A DNA stretch of 35,072 nucleotides. Source: Oceanospirillaceae bacterium. Its GTDB lineage: Bacteria; Pseudomonadota; Gammaproteobacteria; Pseudomonadales; Balneatricaceae. Under the pieces are notes generated by a model. It was not told where the DNA came from. It worked only from the letters and a program-made list of their open reading frames with translations, and ran no database searches. The first letter of the stretch is position 1; each line of letters begins with the position of its first letter. Below are positions 8,283 through 16,233 of this stretch, in pieces. The DNA lies in NCBI GenBank assembly GCA_013373085.1, contig JABXIM010000121.1, positions 1 to 35,072 on the forward strand, given 5' to 3'. The translations under genes were made by a program, and so were the position numbers.

Positions 8283-9542
8283 TTAACCGTAGACCGGATA
8301 GTCGGCGCAGAGGGTGTGGACCTTTTCCTTCACCTCAGCGATGACGGGCTCGGCATCGCCTGCCTGCATGGCGTCGAGGATGTCGGCAATCCAGCCAGCC
8401 AGCTGTTCGCACTGAGCTTCCTTGAAGCCGCGGGTGGTGATGACCGGCGAACCGATACGCAGACCAGAGGTCACGAACGGAGACTGCGGATCATTCGGCA
8501 CCGCGTTCTTGTTGACGGTGATGGACGCGCGGCCGAGGGCGGCATCAGCATCCTTACCGGTCAGACCCTGCTTGATCAGGCTCAGCAGGAACAGGTGGTT
8601 CTGGGTACCGCCGGAAACGACGTCGTAACCGCGATCGATGAAGACCTTGGCCATGGTCTGGGCGTTCTTCAGTACCTGAGCCTGGTATTCCTTGAATTCC
8701 GGCGACAGCGCTTCCTTGAAGGCAACGGCTTTTGCAGCGATAACGTGCATCAGCGGGCCGCCCTGGCCACCCGGGAAGACAGCGGAGTTCAGCTTCTTCT
8801 CCAGATCCGGGTTGGAACGCGCCAGGATCAGACCGCCACGCGGACCGCGCAGGGTCTTGTGGGTGGTGGTGGTAACGACGTCGGCGTACGGCATCGGGTT
8901 CGGGTACAGGCCAGCGGCAACGAGGCCAGCGACGTGAGCCATGTCGACGAACAGGTAAGCACCCACTTCATCGGCGATCTGGCGGAAACGGGCCCAGTCG
9001 ACGATCTGGGAGTAAGCGGAGAAACCGGCAACGATCATCTTCGGCTTGTGCTCGCGCGCCAGGGCTTCGACCTGGTCGTAGTCGATCTCGCCCTTTTCGT
9101 TCAGACCGTACTGAACGGCGTTGTAGATCTTGCCGGAGAAGTTAACGTGGGCACCGTGGGTCAGGTGACCACCGTGGGCCAGGCTCATGCCCAGTACGGT
9201 GTCGCCCGGCTCGCACAGAGCCATGTAAACAGCGGCGTTAGCCTGGGAACCGGAGTGCGGCTGAACGTTGGCATAGTCGGCGCCGAACAGCTCTTTGGCG
9301 CGATCGATGGCCAGCTGCTCGACCACGTCGACGTACTCGCAACCACCGTAGTAACGCTTCTGCGGGTAGCCTTCAGCGTACTTGTTGGTCAGCACCGACC
9401 CCTGAGCTTCCATCACCCGCGGGCTGGTGTAGTTTTCAGACGCGATCAGTTCGATATGCTGTTCCTGACGCTGCGCCTCGGCCTGCATCGCCTCCCACAG
9501 GTCTTTGTCGAAACTCTGAATTTGGTCGTTCTTGCTAAACAT
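8283..9542 (-). CDS. glyA: Serine hydroxymethyltransferase
   Basis: This PLP enzyme interconverts glycine plus methylene-THF with serine plus THF. The protein is 419 residues with the family hallmarks [38 protein letters not shown] and the PLP-lysine segment [19 protein letters not shown] start at the ATG at 9542, preceded by AAGGAGA; the longer open frame upstream has no family similarity. As first gene of the glyA-soxBDAG-purU operon this is probably the catabolic copy that captures both products of sarcosine oxidase, glycine and methylene-THF, as serine. A second housekeeping glyA elsewhere is likely but not visible. Confidence 0.97.
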   Translation of the reverse strand: MFSKNDQIQSFDKDLWEAMQAEAQRQEQHIELIASENYTSPRVMEAQGSVLTNKYAEGYPQKRYYGGCEYVDVVEQLAIDRAKELFGADYANVQPHSGSQANAAVYMALCEPGDTVLGMSLAHGGHLTHGAHVNFSGKIYNAVQYGLNEKGEIDYDQVEALAREHKPKMIVAGFSAYSQIVDWARFRQIADEVGAYLFVDMAHVAGLVAAGLYPNPMPYADVVTTTTHKTLRGPRGGLILARSNPDLEKKLNSAVFPGGQGGPLMHVIAAKAVAFKEALSPEFKEYQAQVLKNAQTMAKVFIDRGYDVVSGGTQNHLFLLSLIKQGLTGKDADAALGRASITVNKNAVPNDPQSPFVTSGLRIGSPVITTRGFKEAQCEQLAGWIADILDAMQAGDAEPVIAEVKEKVHTLCADYPVYG

Positions 9543-10060
9543 CTGTGATCTCCTTGCCAGGACTTTCAGCCGGAAAGTTATCTTTGCGTTGGGTTTCGAT
9601 TGTGATTTTTTGGAGGAACGCGCAGGCGCACCCCGAAGCCGGCCCACCAATAGGGGCGGCTGACAACCGGTCGGTTATCTTCAGGACAGGCGGCTCCCCC
9701 ACAGAACGGCTCTGATTCCCATGCAGCCGATACTAGACCTCAACCCCGAACACAGAATGCTCAGTGGCGTCCTGATGATATTCATTTACGACACGCGACA
9801 ATATCGCTGTCGCACAGGCGCAGCTTCGTGTCCCCTGCTGACAGCCCAGGGCGAGAAGGCGCCGGAACGACGGGAGATGCGCACGAGCAATGCTGTCGCA
9901 AACCGACAAATCCGGTCGCAATCCGGCGGATCATGAATTGAACAGGGTGGGCAGGAAAGGTGGAGCGACAAGAAGGGGCCGGCGACTCAGTCGAGGCGCC
10001 GGTTCAGCAGTGGCTTACAGACTGGCGACGTTGCAGCGCCGGCTGTGCCAAAAAACGCAA
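9543..10060. other. Non-coding leader region upstream of the glyA-sox operon
   Basis: About 520 bases between the glyA start and the mmsA terminator contain no gene I can support. The short open frames here have no ribosome site and unnatural composition. The operon promoter and the binding site of its activator should lie in the part nearest glyA. I note an overlapping palindromic run AACCGGTCGGTT around 9665 but cannot assign it to GbdR. The distal half (about 9720-10060) has no recognisable element. Confidence 0.5.
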
Positions 10061-10061
10061 A

Positions 10062-10080
10062 ACGGAGGCCATGCCTCCGT
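10062..10080 (-). terminator. Rho-independent terminator of bauA-mmsA
   Basis: The perfect 8-bp stem ACGGAGGC / GCCTCCGT with a 3-base loop lies 13 bases past the mmsA stop. On the minus strand it is followed by TTTGCGTTTTTTGG, a usable U-tract. Confidence 0.85.
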
Positions 10081-10092
10081 GTTAAGCCCCGC

Positions 10093-11583
10093 TCAGGACG
10101 GGAACGAGAACTGCACGCCTTCGCGTACACCGGCCGAGGGCCAGCGCTGGGTCACGGTCTTGCGACGGGTGTAAAAACGTACGCCATCGGGGCCATAAGC
10201 ATAGAGGTCGCCGAACAGCGAACGCTTCCAGCCGCCGAAACTGTGGTAGGCCACCGGCACCGGCAGTGGCACGTTGATGCCCACCATGCCGACCTGGATG
10301 TTGTCGCTGAAGTAACGTGCCGCTTCGCCGTCACGGGTGAAGATGCAGGTGCCGTTACCGTACTCGTGGGCGTCGATCAGATCCATTGCCTCCTGCATCG
10401 TCTCGACTCGCACTACCAGCAGCACCGGACCGAAGATCTCGTCTCGATAGCAAAGCATATCCGGCGTCACGCGATCAATCAGAGTGCCGCCGACAAAGAA
10501 GCCGTTCTCGTGGCCCGGCACCTGTGGATGGCGACCGTCGACGACGATATCGGCGCCCTGCTCTTCGGCGCTGTTGATATAACCGACCACCTTCTCCTGA
10601 TGCGCTTTGGTGATCACCGGACCGAAGTCGTTACTGCTCTCGCTGAAGGCACCGACCTTGAGGCTCTGCATCTGCGCCTTCATTTTGCTGACCAAAGCCT
10701 CGGCCGCCTGATCACCGACGGCGACCGCGACCGACAGTGCCATGCAGCGCTCGCCGGACGAACCGAAGGCGGCGCCGGTCAGGGCACTGACGGCATTGTC
10801 CATATCGGCGTCGGGCATCACGATGGCGTGATTCTTGGCACCGCCAAGCGCCTGGCAGCGTTTGCCATTGGCGCTGGCGCGGCTGTAGATATACTCGGCG
10901 ATCGGCGTCGAACCGACGAAGCTCACCGCCTGAACGCGGGCGTCGTCGAGCAGCGCGTCGACCGCCTCTTTGTCGCCGTTGACGACGTTCAGCACACCCG
11001 CCGGCAAACCCGCCTCCAGCGCCAGCTCGGCAATGAACAGCGTCGAGCTCGGGTCGCGCTCGGAGGGCTTCAGCACGAAGGTGTTGCCACAGGCAATCGC
11101 GATCGGGTACATCCACAACGGCACCATGGCCGGGAAGTTGAATGGCGTGATGCCGGCGACAACACCCAGAGGCTGGAACTCGCTCCAGGAATCAATTGCA
11201 GGCCCGACATTCTTGCTGTACTCGCCCTTCAGCAGCTCCGGCACGCCGCAGGCGTATTCGACGTTCTCGATGCCGCGCTGCAGCTCGCCCATGGCGTCGT
11301 GTGAAATCTTGCCGTGTTCTTCGCCGATCAGGCGGCAGATCTCGTCGGCATTCTGCTCCAGCAGTTCCTTGAAGCGGAACATGATGCGCGCCCGCTTCTG
11401 CGGCGGGGTGTTGCGCCAGGCCGGGAATGCGGCCTGGGCTGCGGCGACTGCCTCATCGACGCTCGCCTTGCCGGCCAGCGCGACCTGTTTCGAGACTTCA
11501 CCGGTGGACGGGTTATAGACGTTCTGGGTGCGCGCGGCGTCGTCCTGCACGAGACCGTTAATCAGATGGCCGATGGTTCGCAT
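10093..11583 (-). CDS. mmsA: CoA-acylating (methyl)malonate-semialdehyde dehydrogenase
   Basis: This 496-residue aldehyde dehydrogenase belongs to the MmsA branch, which oxidises malonate semialdehyde or methylmalonate semialdehyde to acetyl- or propionyl-CoA with loss of CO2. It opens with the MmsA-type RTIGHLINGLV. It has the cofactor segment GVVAGITPFNFPAMVPLWM, the GSTPIAEYIYSRASANGKR region and the catalytic cysteine in GSSGERCMALSVAV (about residue 285). It lies 30 bases below bauA with ribosome site GAGGAGAG, so the two are co-transcribed. With BauA its likely substrate is malonate semialdehyde from beta-alanine, a role called bauC in Pseudomonas aeruginosa. Valine catabolism is the alternative, but no mmsB is adjacent. 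Confidence 0.93.
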   Translation of the reverse strand: MRTIGHLINGLVQDDAARTQNVYNPSTGEVSKQVALAGKASVDEAVAAAQAAFPAWRNTPPQKRARIMFRFKELLEQNADEICRLIGEEHGKISHDAMGELQRGIENVEYACGVPELLKGEYSKNVGPAIDSWSEFQPLGVVAGITPFNFPAMVPLWMYPIAIACGNTFVLKPSERDPSSTLFIAELALEAGLPAGVLNVVNGDKEAVDALLDDARVQAVSFVGSTPIAEYIYSRASANGKRCQALGGAKNHAIVMPDADMDNAVSALTGAAFGSSGERCMALSVAVAVGDQAAEALVSKMKAQMQSLKVGAFSESSNDFGPVITKAHQEKVVGYINSAEEQGADIVVDGRHPQVPGHENGFFVGGTLIDRVTPDMLCYRDEIFGPVLLVVRVETMQEAMDLIDAHEYGNGTCIFTRDGEAARYFSDNIQVGMVGINVPLPVPVAYHSFGGWKRSLFGDLYAYGPDGVRFYTRRKTVTQRWPSAGVREGVQFSFPS

Positions 11584-11613
11584 TTTAAAGCTCTCTCCTC
11601 TTGCTAAAGGGGT

Positions 11614-12960
11614 TCAGTCCAGTTCACCGATGGCATCGCCGAGGGCATTGACCAGGTCGTCGATCTGCTCGCGTTCGACCACGAACGGCAGACCAAGCTG
11701 GATGGTGTCGCCGCCATACCGCACATAAAAGCCTTTCTCCCAGCACTTCATTGCAATTTCGGCGGGACGGCGCGCAGGCTCGCCGGGGTAGGCTTCGATC
11801 TGCAGCGCGCCGGCCAGACCGTAGTTGCGGATATCACTGATGTAGCGGGTGCCCTTGAGGCTGTGCAGCGCGTTCTCGAAAATCGGCGCCATCTCTTTCA
11901 CACGCGGGACCAGGTGGTCCTGTTCCAGAATATCGAGCGACGCCAGCGCTGCGGCGCAGGCGACCGGATGCCCGGAATAGGTGTAGCCATGAGGCAGCTC
12001 AAGCATGTAGTCGGCTCCCCCCTGCTCCATGAAGGCATGGTATATCTCGCGCTGAACGATCACCGCCCCCATCGGCACCGCGCCATTGGTCAGCTGCTTG
12101 GCGACATTCATGATGTCCGGCACCACGCCGAACTCCTCTGCGCCTGTCATCGAGCCCATGCGGCCGAAACCGGTGATGACTTCGTCGAAAATCAGCAGAA
12201 TATCGTGCTGATCGCAGATCTCGCGCAGCCGCTTGAGGTAGCCCACAGGCGGCGGAATGACGCCGGCAGAGCCGGCCATAGGCTCGACGATCACGGCAGC
12301 TATATTGCTGGCGTCGTGCAGCGCGATCAGCTCGAGCAGCTCATCGGCCTTGTCGGCGCCGGATTCCGGCATCCCCCGACTGAAGGCGTTCTCTTTCATC
12401 AGCGTATGCGGCAGATGGTCGGCATCGATGCCCTGACCGAACAGCACCCGGTTGGCGCCGATTCCCCCGAGACTGATACCGCCGAAGTTAACGCCGTGGT
12501 ATCCCTTGGCGCGGCCGATCAGCTTGGTCTTGGTCGGTTTGCCCTTCTTGCGCCAGTAGGCTCGGGCGATCTTCAACGAGGTATCGGCGCTTTCGGAGCC
12601 GGAACCGGTGAAGAAGACATAATCGAGGCCCGCCGGGGTCAGCTCCCTGATGCGGTGTGCCAGCTCGAAGGCCTTCGGATGCCCGTGCTGGAAAGCCGGC
12701 GCGTAGTCCAGCTCGCCCAGCTGTCTGGCGACCGCTTCGGTGATTTCGGGCCGGTTATGGCCGGCGCCGCAGGTCCAGAGTCCCGACAGACCGTCAAAGA
12801 TACGGCGGCCATCGGCAGCCTTGTAGTAACAGCCTTCGGCCGCGACGATCATGCGACGCGGATCCTGCTTGAACTGCCGGTTGGCGGTGTAGGGCATCCA
12901 GTAGGCATCGAGCTGCTCGGCGCTGAGCCCTGCGGTGTTGCACTTATCCCGTTCAGACAT
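11614..12960 (-). CDS. bauA: Beta-alanine:pyruvate transaminase (class III omega-aminotransferase)
   Basis: This 448-residue PLP-dependent class III aminotransferase moves the amino group of beta-alanine to pyruvate, giving malonate semialdehyde and L-alanine. It starts with the family-typical LDAYWMPYTANRQFKQDPR. Further on it has FFTGSGSESADTSLKIARAY (phosphate contact), YHGVNFGGISLGG, LLIFDEVITGFGRMG (PLP ring contact) and the Schiff-base lysine in NVAKQLTNGAVPMGAVI. The ribosome site AGGGG precedes the ATG and abuts a hairpin in the leader. It is the first gene of bauA-mmsA. No bauR-type LysR regulator is adjacent. The family also acts on other omega-amines; the pairing with mmsA favours beta-alanine. 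Confidence 0.92.
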   Translation of the reverse strand: MSERDKCNTAGLSAEQLDAYWMPYTANRQFKQDPRRMIVAAEGCYYKAADGRRIFDGLSGLWTCGAGHNRPEITEAVARQLGELDYAPAFQHGHPKAFELAHRIRELTPAGLDYVFFTGSGSESADTSLKIARAYWRKKGKPTKTKLIGRAKGYHGVNFGGISLGGIGANRVLFGQGIDADHLPHTLMKENAFSRGMPESGADKADELLELIALHDASNIAAVIVEPMAGSAGVIPPPVGYLKRLREICDQHDILLIFDEVITGFGRMGSMTGAEEFGVVPDIMNVAKQLTNGAVPMGAVIVQREIYHAFMEQGGADYMLELPHGYTYSGHPVACAAALASLDILEQDHLVPRVKEMAPIFENALHSLKGTRYISDIRNYGLAGALQIEAYPGEPARRPAEIAMKCWEKGFYVRYGGDTIQLGLPFVVEREQIDDLVNALGDAIGELD

Positions 12961-12970
12961 GAACGTACCC

Positions 12971-13000
12971 CTGTCATCGTTCAGATGGTGATGATGACAG
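12971..13000 (-). promoter_or_regulatory. Inverted repeat in the bauA leader
   Basis: A perfect 8-bp inverted repeat, CTGTCATC / GATGACAG, is separated by 14 bases. On the transcribed strand the second arm ends in GACAG, directly joined to GGGG of the ribosome site (GACAGGGG). It could be an operator just upstream of the start or an mRNA stem that limits ribosome access. Confidence 0.5.
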
Positions 13001-13016
13001 TCTGGACCGGATCAAA

Positions 13017-13082
13017 TGTGAATTAAATCTCCATTTATTTGTCTTTAGGTAAGCTTTTACTTAACTAATTAACTTACGAACA
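13017..13082 (-). promoter_or_regulatory. AT-rich promoter region of bauA-mmsA
   Basis: A sharply AT-rich block of about 65 bases sits in otherwise GC-rich DNA, 60-120 bases upstream of bauA. It contains the imperfect repeats TAAG-N6-CTTA and TTAACTAATTAACTTAC. It is the most likely promoter/operator site. I could not assign clean -35/-10 boxes. Confidence 0.45.
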
Positions 13083-13153
13083 AATCGCAGTTGTCCTCTA
13101 CCGGACGTATTCACAGGTTCCTCAGCAGCCCTGACCGAGACGACTCGAGCGCG

Positions 13154-13876
13154 TCAGACGCCGGACCCCGCCTTGAGAAAACGGATCATCCACTGCGCGA
13201 CCCGCTCTGAATCGGCCGGCGGCTCTGAAACCAGCGTCGCAAGCGCCGCGTCCGCGACTTCGGCAGGTATCACCTTGCCACGCCTCAGCTCCAGCAGCTC
13301 GGCTTCGAAGTCGCTGCGAAACTCCGGATGCGCCTGTAGCGTGAAAATGCGATCGTCGTAGACGAGGCCGGCGTAGGGGCAAAAGTCCGAACTGGCAAAC
13401 AGCCGGGCATTCTCCGGCAGTTCCAGTACCTGATCCTGGTGGATGGCATTGAGGCTGAAGTCACGCCGCTCCGACTCGACAAAGCCATGCTCGTCCTCGA
13501 TACGATAGCGCTGACGACCCAGCCCCCAACCACCCTCGAATTTTTCGACCCGGGCGCCAAAGGCGGACGCGACGATCTGGTGACCGAAACAGATACCGAC
13601 CAGCGGCCGGTCACTGTTGTAGATATCCAGAACCAGCGCCTTGAGCCTGCTCATCCACGGCAGGTCGTCGTAAACGCCGCAGGCCGAACCGGTAATGATC
13701 CAGCCGTCACAGTCGCTCGCGGCAGCCGGGAACTCGTTATGGCGTACCTCGTAAATGCGAAAGCTGAGCTGCGGCTCGGCGGCCCCCAGCAGTGCAACGA
13801 ACATATCGGCGTAGGAGCCGTACCTGGGCAACAGTTCCGCAGGCGAAATACCGGCGGCAAGAATACCGATCTTCAT
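13154..13876 (-). CDS. Class I glutamine amidotransferase-like protein (GMP-synthase-type GATase domain)
   Basis: A stand-alone class I glutamine amidotransferase domain of 240 residues. The catalytic triad is complete: Cys96 in PLVGICFGHQIVASAFG, and His183 and Glu185 in LQAHPEFRSDFEAELL. Thus it should be an active glutamine (or gamma-glutamyl) hydrolase. No synthetase domain is attached or adjacent, so its acceptor is unknown. Related stand-alone proteins are annotated as GMP synthase-like but do not make GMP. The start has AAGGAG upstream. It lies 75 bases below the MAPEG gene on the same strand and upstream of bauA, with a 193-base gap that probably separates the units. Confidence 0.82.
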   Translation of the reverse strand: MKIGILAAGISPAELLPRYGSYADMFVALLGAAEPQLSFRIYEVRHNEFPAAASDCDGWIITGSACGVYDDLPWMSRLKALVLDIYNSDRPLVGICFGHQIVASAFGARVEKFEGGWGLGRQRYRIEDEHGFVESERRDFSLNAIHQDQVLELPENARLFASSDFCPYAGLVYDDRIFTLQAHPEFRSDFEAELLELRRGKVIPAEVADAALATLVSEPPADSERVAQWMIRFLKAGSGV

Positions 13877-13951
13877 GCCAACTCCTTAGGAGCACTGGTT
13901 CAACAACTAGGATATCGCGCTCTCCGCAGCGCTGAACAGCAAGGTGGCAAC

Positions 13952-14347
13952 TCAGGTGGCGGTCGCGGACAGGTAAACGATATACAGGCAACAGGCACTC
14001 GCGACGCCGAAAATCAGCGACCGCAGCGCGGCGAGGTCCGCGATATAGAAAACCGCGTGCAGGATACGGCAGACAAGGAATACCATCGCCACCAGGCTCA
14101 GAGAGTCGAGTGGCACACCACTGGCATAGCCGATAAAGCAACTGCTGCCAAACACCATCAGCGCTTCCCAGGCGTTGGCCTGGGCCGCCTGGACCCGGGC
14201 GCCGGCTCCGCTCAACTGCGCCTGCTGGCCCCGCGGATTGTGGTTGTCAAAGGCACCAAACTGCCTGGCCCGCATAAAGTTGCCGATACCGGCAAGCAGG
14301 ATAGGCAGGATCGATACAATGAACAGTACGTAGAGTATGACTGGCAT
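13952..14347 (-). CDS. MAPEG-family integral membrane protein
   Basis: A 131-residue membrane protein with about four hydrophobic helices (roughly residues 3-21, 61-79, 82-103 and 108-127). It carries NHNPRGQQAQLSGAGARVQA followed by AQANAWEAL, the pattern of bacterial MAPEG proteins (relatives of microsomal glutathione transferase). Bacterial members of this type mostly have no known substrate. Its ribosome site GAGGA overlaps the stop codon of the upstream diguanylate cyclase (8-base gap), indicating co-transcription and likely coupling. Confidence 0.85.
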   Translation of the reverse strand: MPVILYVLFIVSILPILLAGIGNFMRARQFGAFDNHNPRGQQAQLSGAGARVQAAQANAWEALMVFGSSCFIGYASGVPLDSLSLVAMVFLVCRILHAVFYIADLAALRSLIFGVASACCLYIVYLSATAT

Positions 14348-14355
14348 GATGGTCC

Positions 14356-15318
14356 TCAGCGGGGTCGGGATTGTTTCTGCTTATACATCTGTGCGTCACC
14401 GTCCTTAAGCAGATCGTCCAACGACAGATGACGCTCGGGTTGAAATTCCACCTCGCCGCACGAAAAACTGATTTCATAACCGCTGGCAGCGGCAGCGCAG
14501 TCGTCATGCAACGCTTCCCTGAGCCGTGCGACTGCAGCCTGCGCATCGGCACTGCAGGCGCCGGTCAGCAGTACGACAAACTCGTCACCACCGAGGCGGG
14601 CGATTATGTCCGAATCGCGGAACACTTTTTTCAGCTGTTCGGCGAAAGCAATCAGCGCACGGTCGCCTTCGGCATGCCCGTAGGTATCGTTGATAGTCTT
14701 GAAATCATTCAGGTCGCACAGCAGCAGCGAAACGCTCATGTTGCGGCGGCTGGCCATTTGCAGGGCCTTGTCGGCCAGCATTCGAAACCCGCGTCGATTC
14801 GATATTCCGGTCAGTTCATCCAGCGTCGCCAACTGCAAGGAAGCCATTTCCCGCTCCGCCATGACCGCCAGGTCCTGCAGTATCTGCAGGTCTTCCGCAC
14901 ACAACTCTCGTGGCTTGCTGTCAATGATACAGAGGGTGCCGAGGCGCTGCCCGTTCGGGGCCCGCAACGGACATCCGGCATAAAAGCGGATGAAGGGCTC
15001 GGCAACCACCAGGGGGTTGTCTGCAAATCGAGGATCCAGGCTCGCGTCGGGAACGATCAGGGGGACGTCATCGAGAATTGCATGACCGCAAAAGGAAATG
15101 TCACGGTCGGTTTCCGTCACATTGAGGCCGGCACAGGATTTGAACCACTGCCGGTTCTGGTCGACCAGACTCACAAGGGCGATTGGCACGCGAAACAACC
15201 TGCGGGCAATACGGGTCAGGCGATCGAAACGCTCTTCCGGCAGGGAATCCAGAATATTCAGCGATTCGAGCGTTTTCAGACGAGTCTGCTCGTCCATGGG
15301 CACCGCTGGCGTCTTCAC
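14356..15318 (-). CDS. GAF-GGDEF diguanylate cyclase
   Basis: The protein makes cyclic di-GMP from GTP. An N-terminal GAF sensor domain (about residues 20-155, including FCGHAILDDVPLIVPDAS and FYAGCPLRAPNGQRLGTLCI) is followed by a GGDEF domain from LDELTGISNRRGF onward. The active-site motif LGGDEF is intact (GGDEF at about residues 243-247). An RDSD sequence five residues before it fits the RxxD inhibitory site, so product inhibition is expected. There is no signal peptide or membrane helix, so it is cytoplasmic. The start chosen is the GTG at 15318, five bases after GGAGG; the GTG two codons upstream overlaps that ribosome site. An ATG at 15297 is a weaker alternative. Confidence 0.92.
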   Translation of the reverse strand: MKTPAVPMDEQTRLKTLESLNILDSLPEERFDRLTRIARRLFRVPIALVSLVDQNRQWFKSCAGLNVTETDRDISFCGHAILDDVPLIVPDASLDPRFADNPLVVAEPFIRFYAGCPLRAPNGQRLGTLCIIDSKPRELCAEDLQILQDLAVMAEREMASLQLATLDELTGISNRRGFRMLADKALQMASRRNMSVSLLLCDLNDFKTINDTYGHAEGDRALIAFAEQLKKVFRDSDIIARLGGDEFVVLLTGACSADAQAAVARLREALHDDCAAAASGYEISFSCGEVEFQPERHLSLDDLLKDGDAQMYKQKQSRPR

Positions 15319-15492
15319 TGCCACCTCCGATGTGCAGCTTAGGGCGAATGGCTTCGATCTCTAGATTGATCCGAAACTAGATTCTAGCACCGAAAGCCTA
15401 AAGCACCGCGCGGCGGGCTGCGCTTCGCAGCAGAGGTCACCAAGGTGTGTCTTGTATCAGAATATATTTCTGCGTTTCGCAGAGAAAAAGGG
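15319..15492. other. Divergent intergenic region with small hairpins
   Basis: This is the non-coding region between the divergently transcribed cyclase and tsdB genes. It holds two small perfect hairpins, GCTGCG-CTT-CGCAGC at 15417-15431 and TCTGCG-TTT-CGCAGA at 15469-15483, and an inverted repeat CAGAA-N5-TTCTG at 15458-15472. Their role is unknown. The first two resemble fragments of dispersed palindromes. Confidence 0.45.
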
Positions 15493-15521
15493 TTGCTTCT
15501 CTAATACGTTTTAAATATAAC
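15493..15521 (+). promoter_or_regulatory. Candidate sigma-70 promoter of tsdBA
   Basis: TTGCTT (15493-15498) and TATAAC (15516-15521) are separated by exactly 17 bases in an AT-rich patch. This predicts a transcript start near 15528, about 50 bases before tsdB. The -10 box matches consensus at five of six positions, the -35 box at three. Confidence 0.55.
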
Positions 15522-15529
15522 GCTATATG

Positions 15530-15547
15530 ATTTAGATATATCTAAAT
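15530..15547. promoter_or_regulatory. Perfect 18-bp palindrome, candidate operator for tsdBA
   Basis: ATTTAGATATATCTAAAT is a perfect 18-base palindrome beginning a few bases after the predicted transcript start and ending 20 bases before the tsdB ribosome site. That is a classic position for a dimeric repressor to block transcription. No regulator gene is adjacent, so the protein that would bind is unknown. Confidence 0.6.
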
Positions 15548-15578
15548 TAGTATATCCATATTAATGCAAGGAGCCCTG

Positions 15579-16232
15579 ATGAAAACCGCAACACTCGGTT
15601 ATTTGCTGGCAGGCGCGCTTGCCTATTGCAGTACCGCCCATGCGTCCGACGGCGCAGGACGCGGCCAGGCCATTGCCATGCAGGGTGACGGCAGCGGGGC
15701 GCCCTGCATCGCGTGCCACGGTCTCGACGGAGCGGGCAACGATGCGGCCGGCTTTCCCAGGCTTGCCGGTCTCGATACCGGCTATCTCGTCAAGCAAATG
15801 CAGGATTACCGCTCCGGCGCCCGTCAGAATGCCGTGATGGCACCCAATGTCGACAACCTCGACGATCAGCAGATGATCGACGTCGCAGCCTGGTATGCCA
15901 GTCAGCAGCCGACACCAGCATCTCTACCGGAGGTGGATACCGCTCTGCTGGAGTTGGGCAAAAAGGTCGCATCCAGCGGTGACTGGGACAATTACGTCGT
16001 ACCCTGCGAAACCTGCCACGGTCCCGGCAGCCTGGGAGTGGGTTCCGCCTTTCCCCGACTGGCGGGTCAGCATGCCGGCTATATCAAGCAACAACTCCAT
16101 GCCTGGAAAAACGGTACCCGCGGCAATGACCCGGATCAGTTGATGCTGGCCATTGCCGCACGCCTGTCGGACGAACAGATCGAAGCCGTAGCCGCTTACC
16201 TCGCCCGTCAACCGCAGCAGGGAGACCTCTGA
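15579..16232 (+). CDS. tsdB: Dihaem cytochrome c4-type protein, probable electron acceptor of thiosulfate dehydrogenase
   Basis: A 217-residue exported cytochrome with an N-terminal signal peptide (cleavage probably after STAHA, about residue 22). It has two CxxCH haem-attachment sites, CIACH at 43-47 and CETCH at 143-147, in two similar halves, as in cytochrome c4. Each half has the FPRLAG segment. The ATG at 15579 follows AAGGAG by five bases; an in-frame ATG at 15564 has no such site. It is one base from tsdA. In Pseudomonas stutzeri the TsdA partner TsdB is a c4-like dihaem cytochrome encoded immediately upstream, which is exactly this arrangement. It would carry electrons from TsdA to the respiratory chain in the periplasm. 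Confidence 0.82.
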   Translation: MKTATLGYLLAGALAYCSTAHASDGAGRGQAIAMQGDGSGAPCIACHGLDGAGNDAAGFPRLAGLDTGYLVKQMQDYRSGARQNAVMAPNVDNLDDQQMIDVAAWYASQQPTPASLPEVDTALLELGKKVASSGDWDNYVVPCETCHGPGSLGVGSAFPRLAGQHAGYIKQQLHAWKNGTRGNDPDQLMLAIAARLSDEQIEAVAAYLARQPQQGDL

Positions 16233-16233
16233 T

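Noticed and set aside
9721-10174. Small open frames between glyA and mmsA
   Set aside because: No ribosome sites, Arg/Ser-rich random-looking translation, and one runs through the mmsA terminator.
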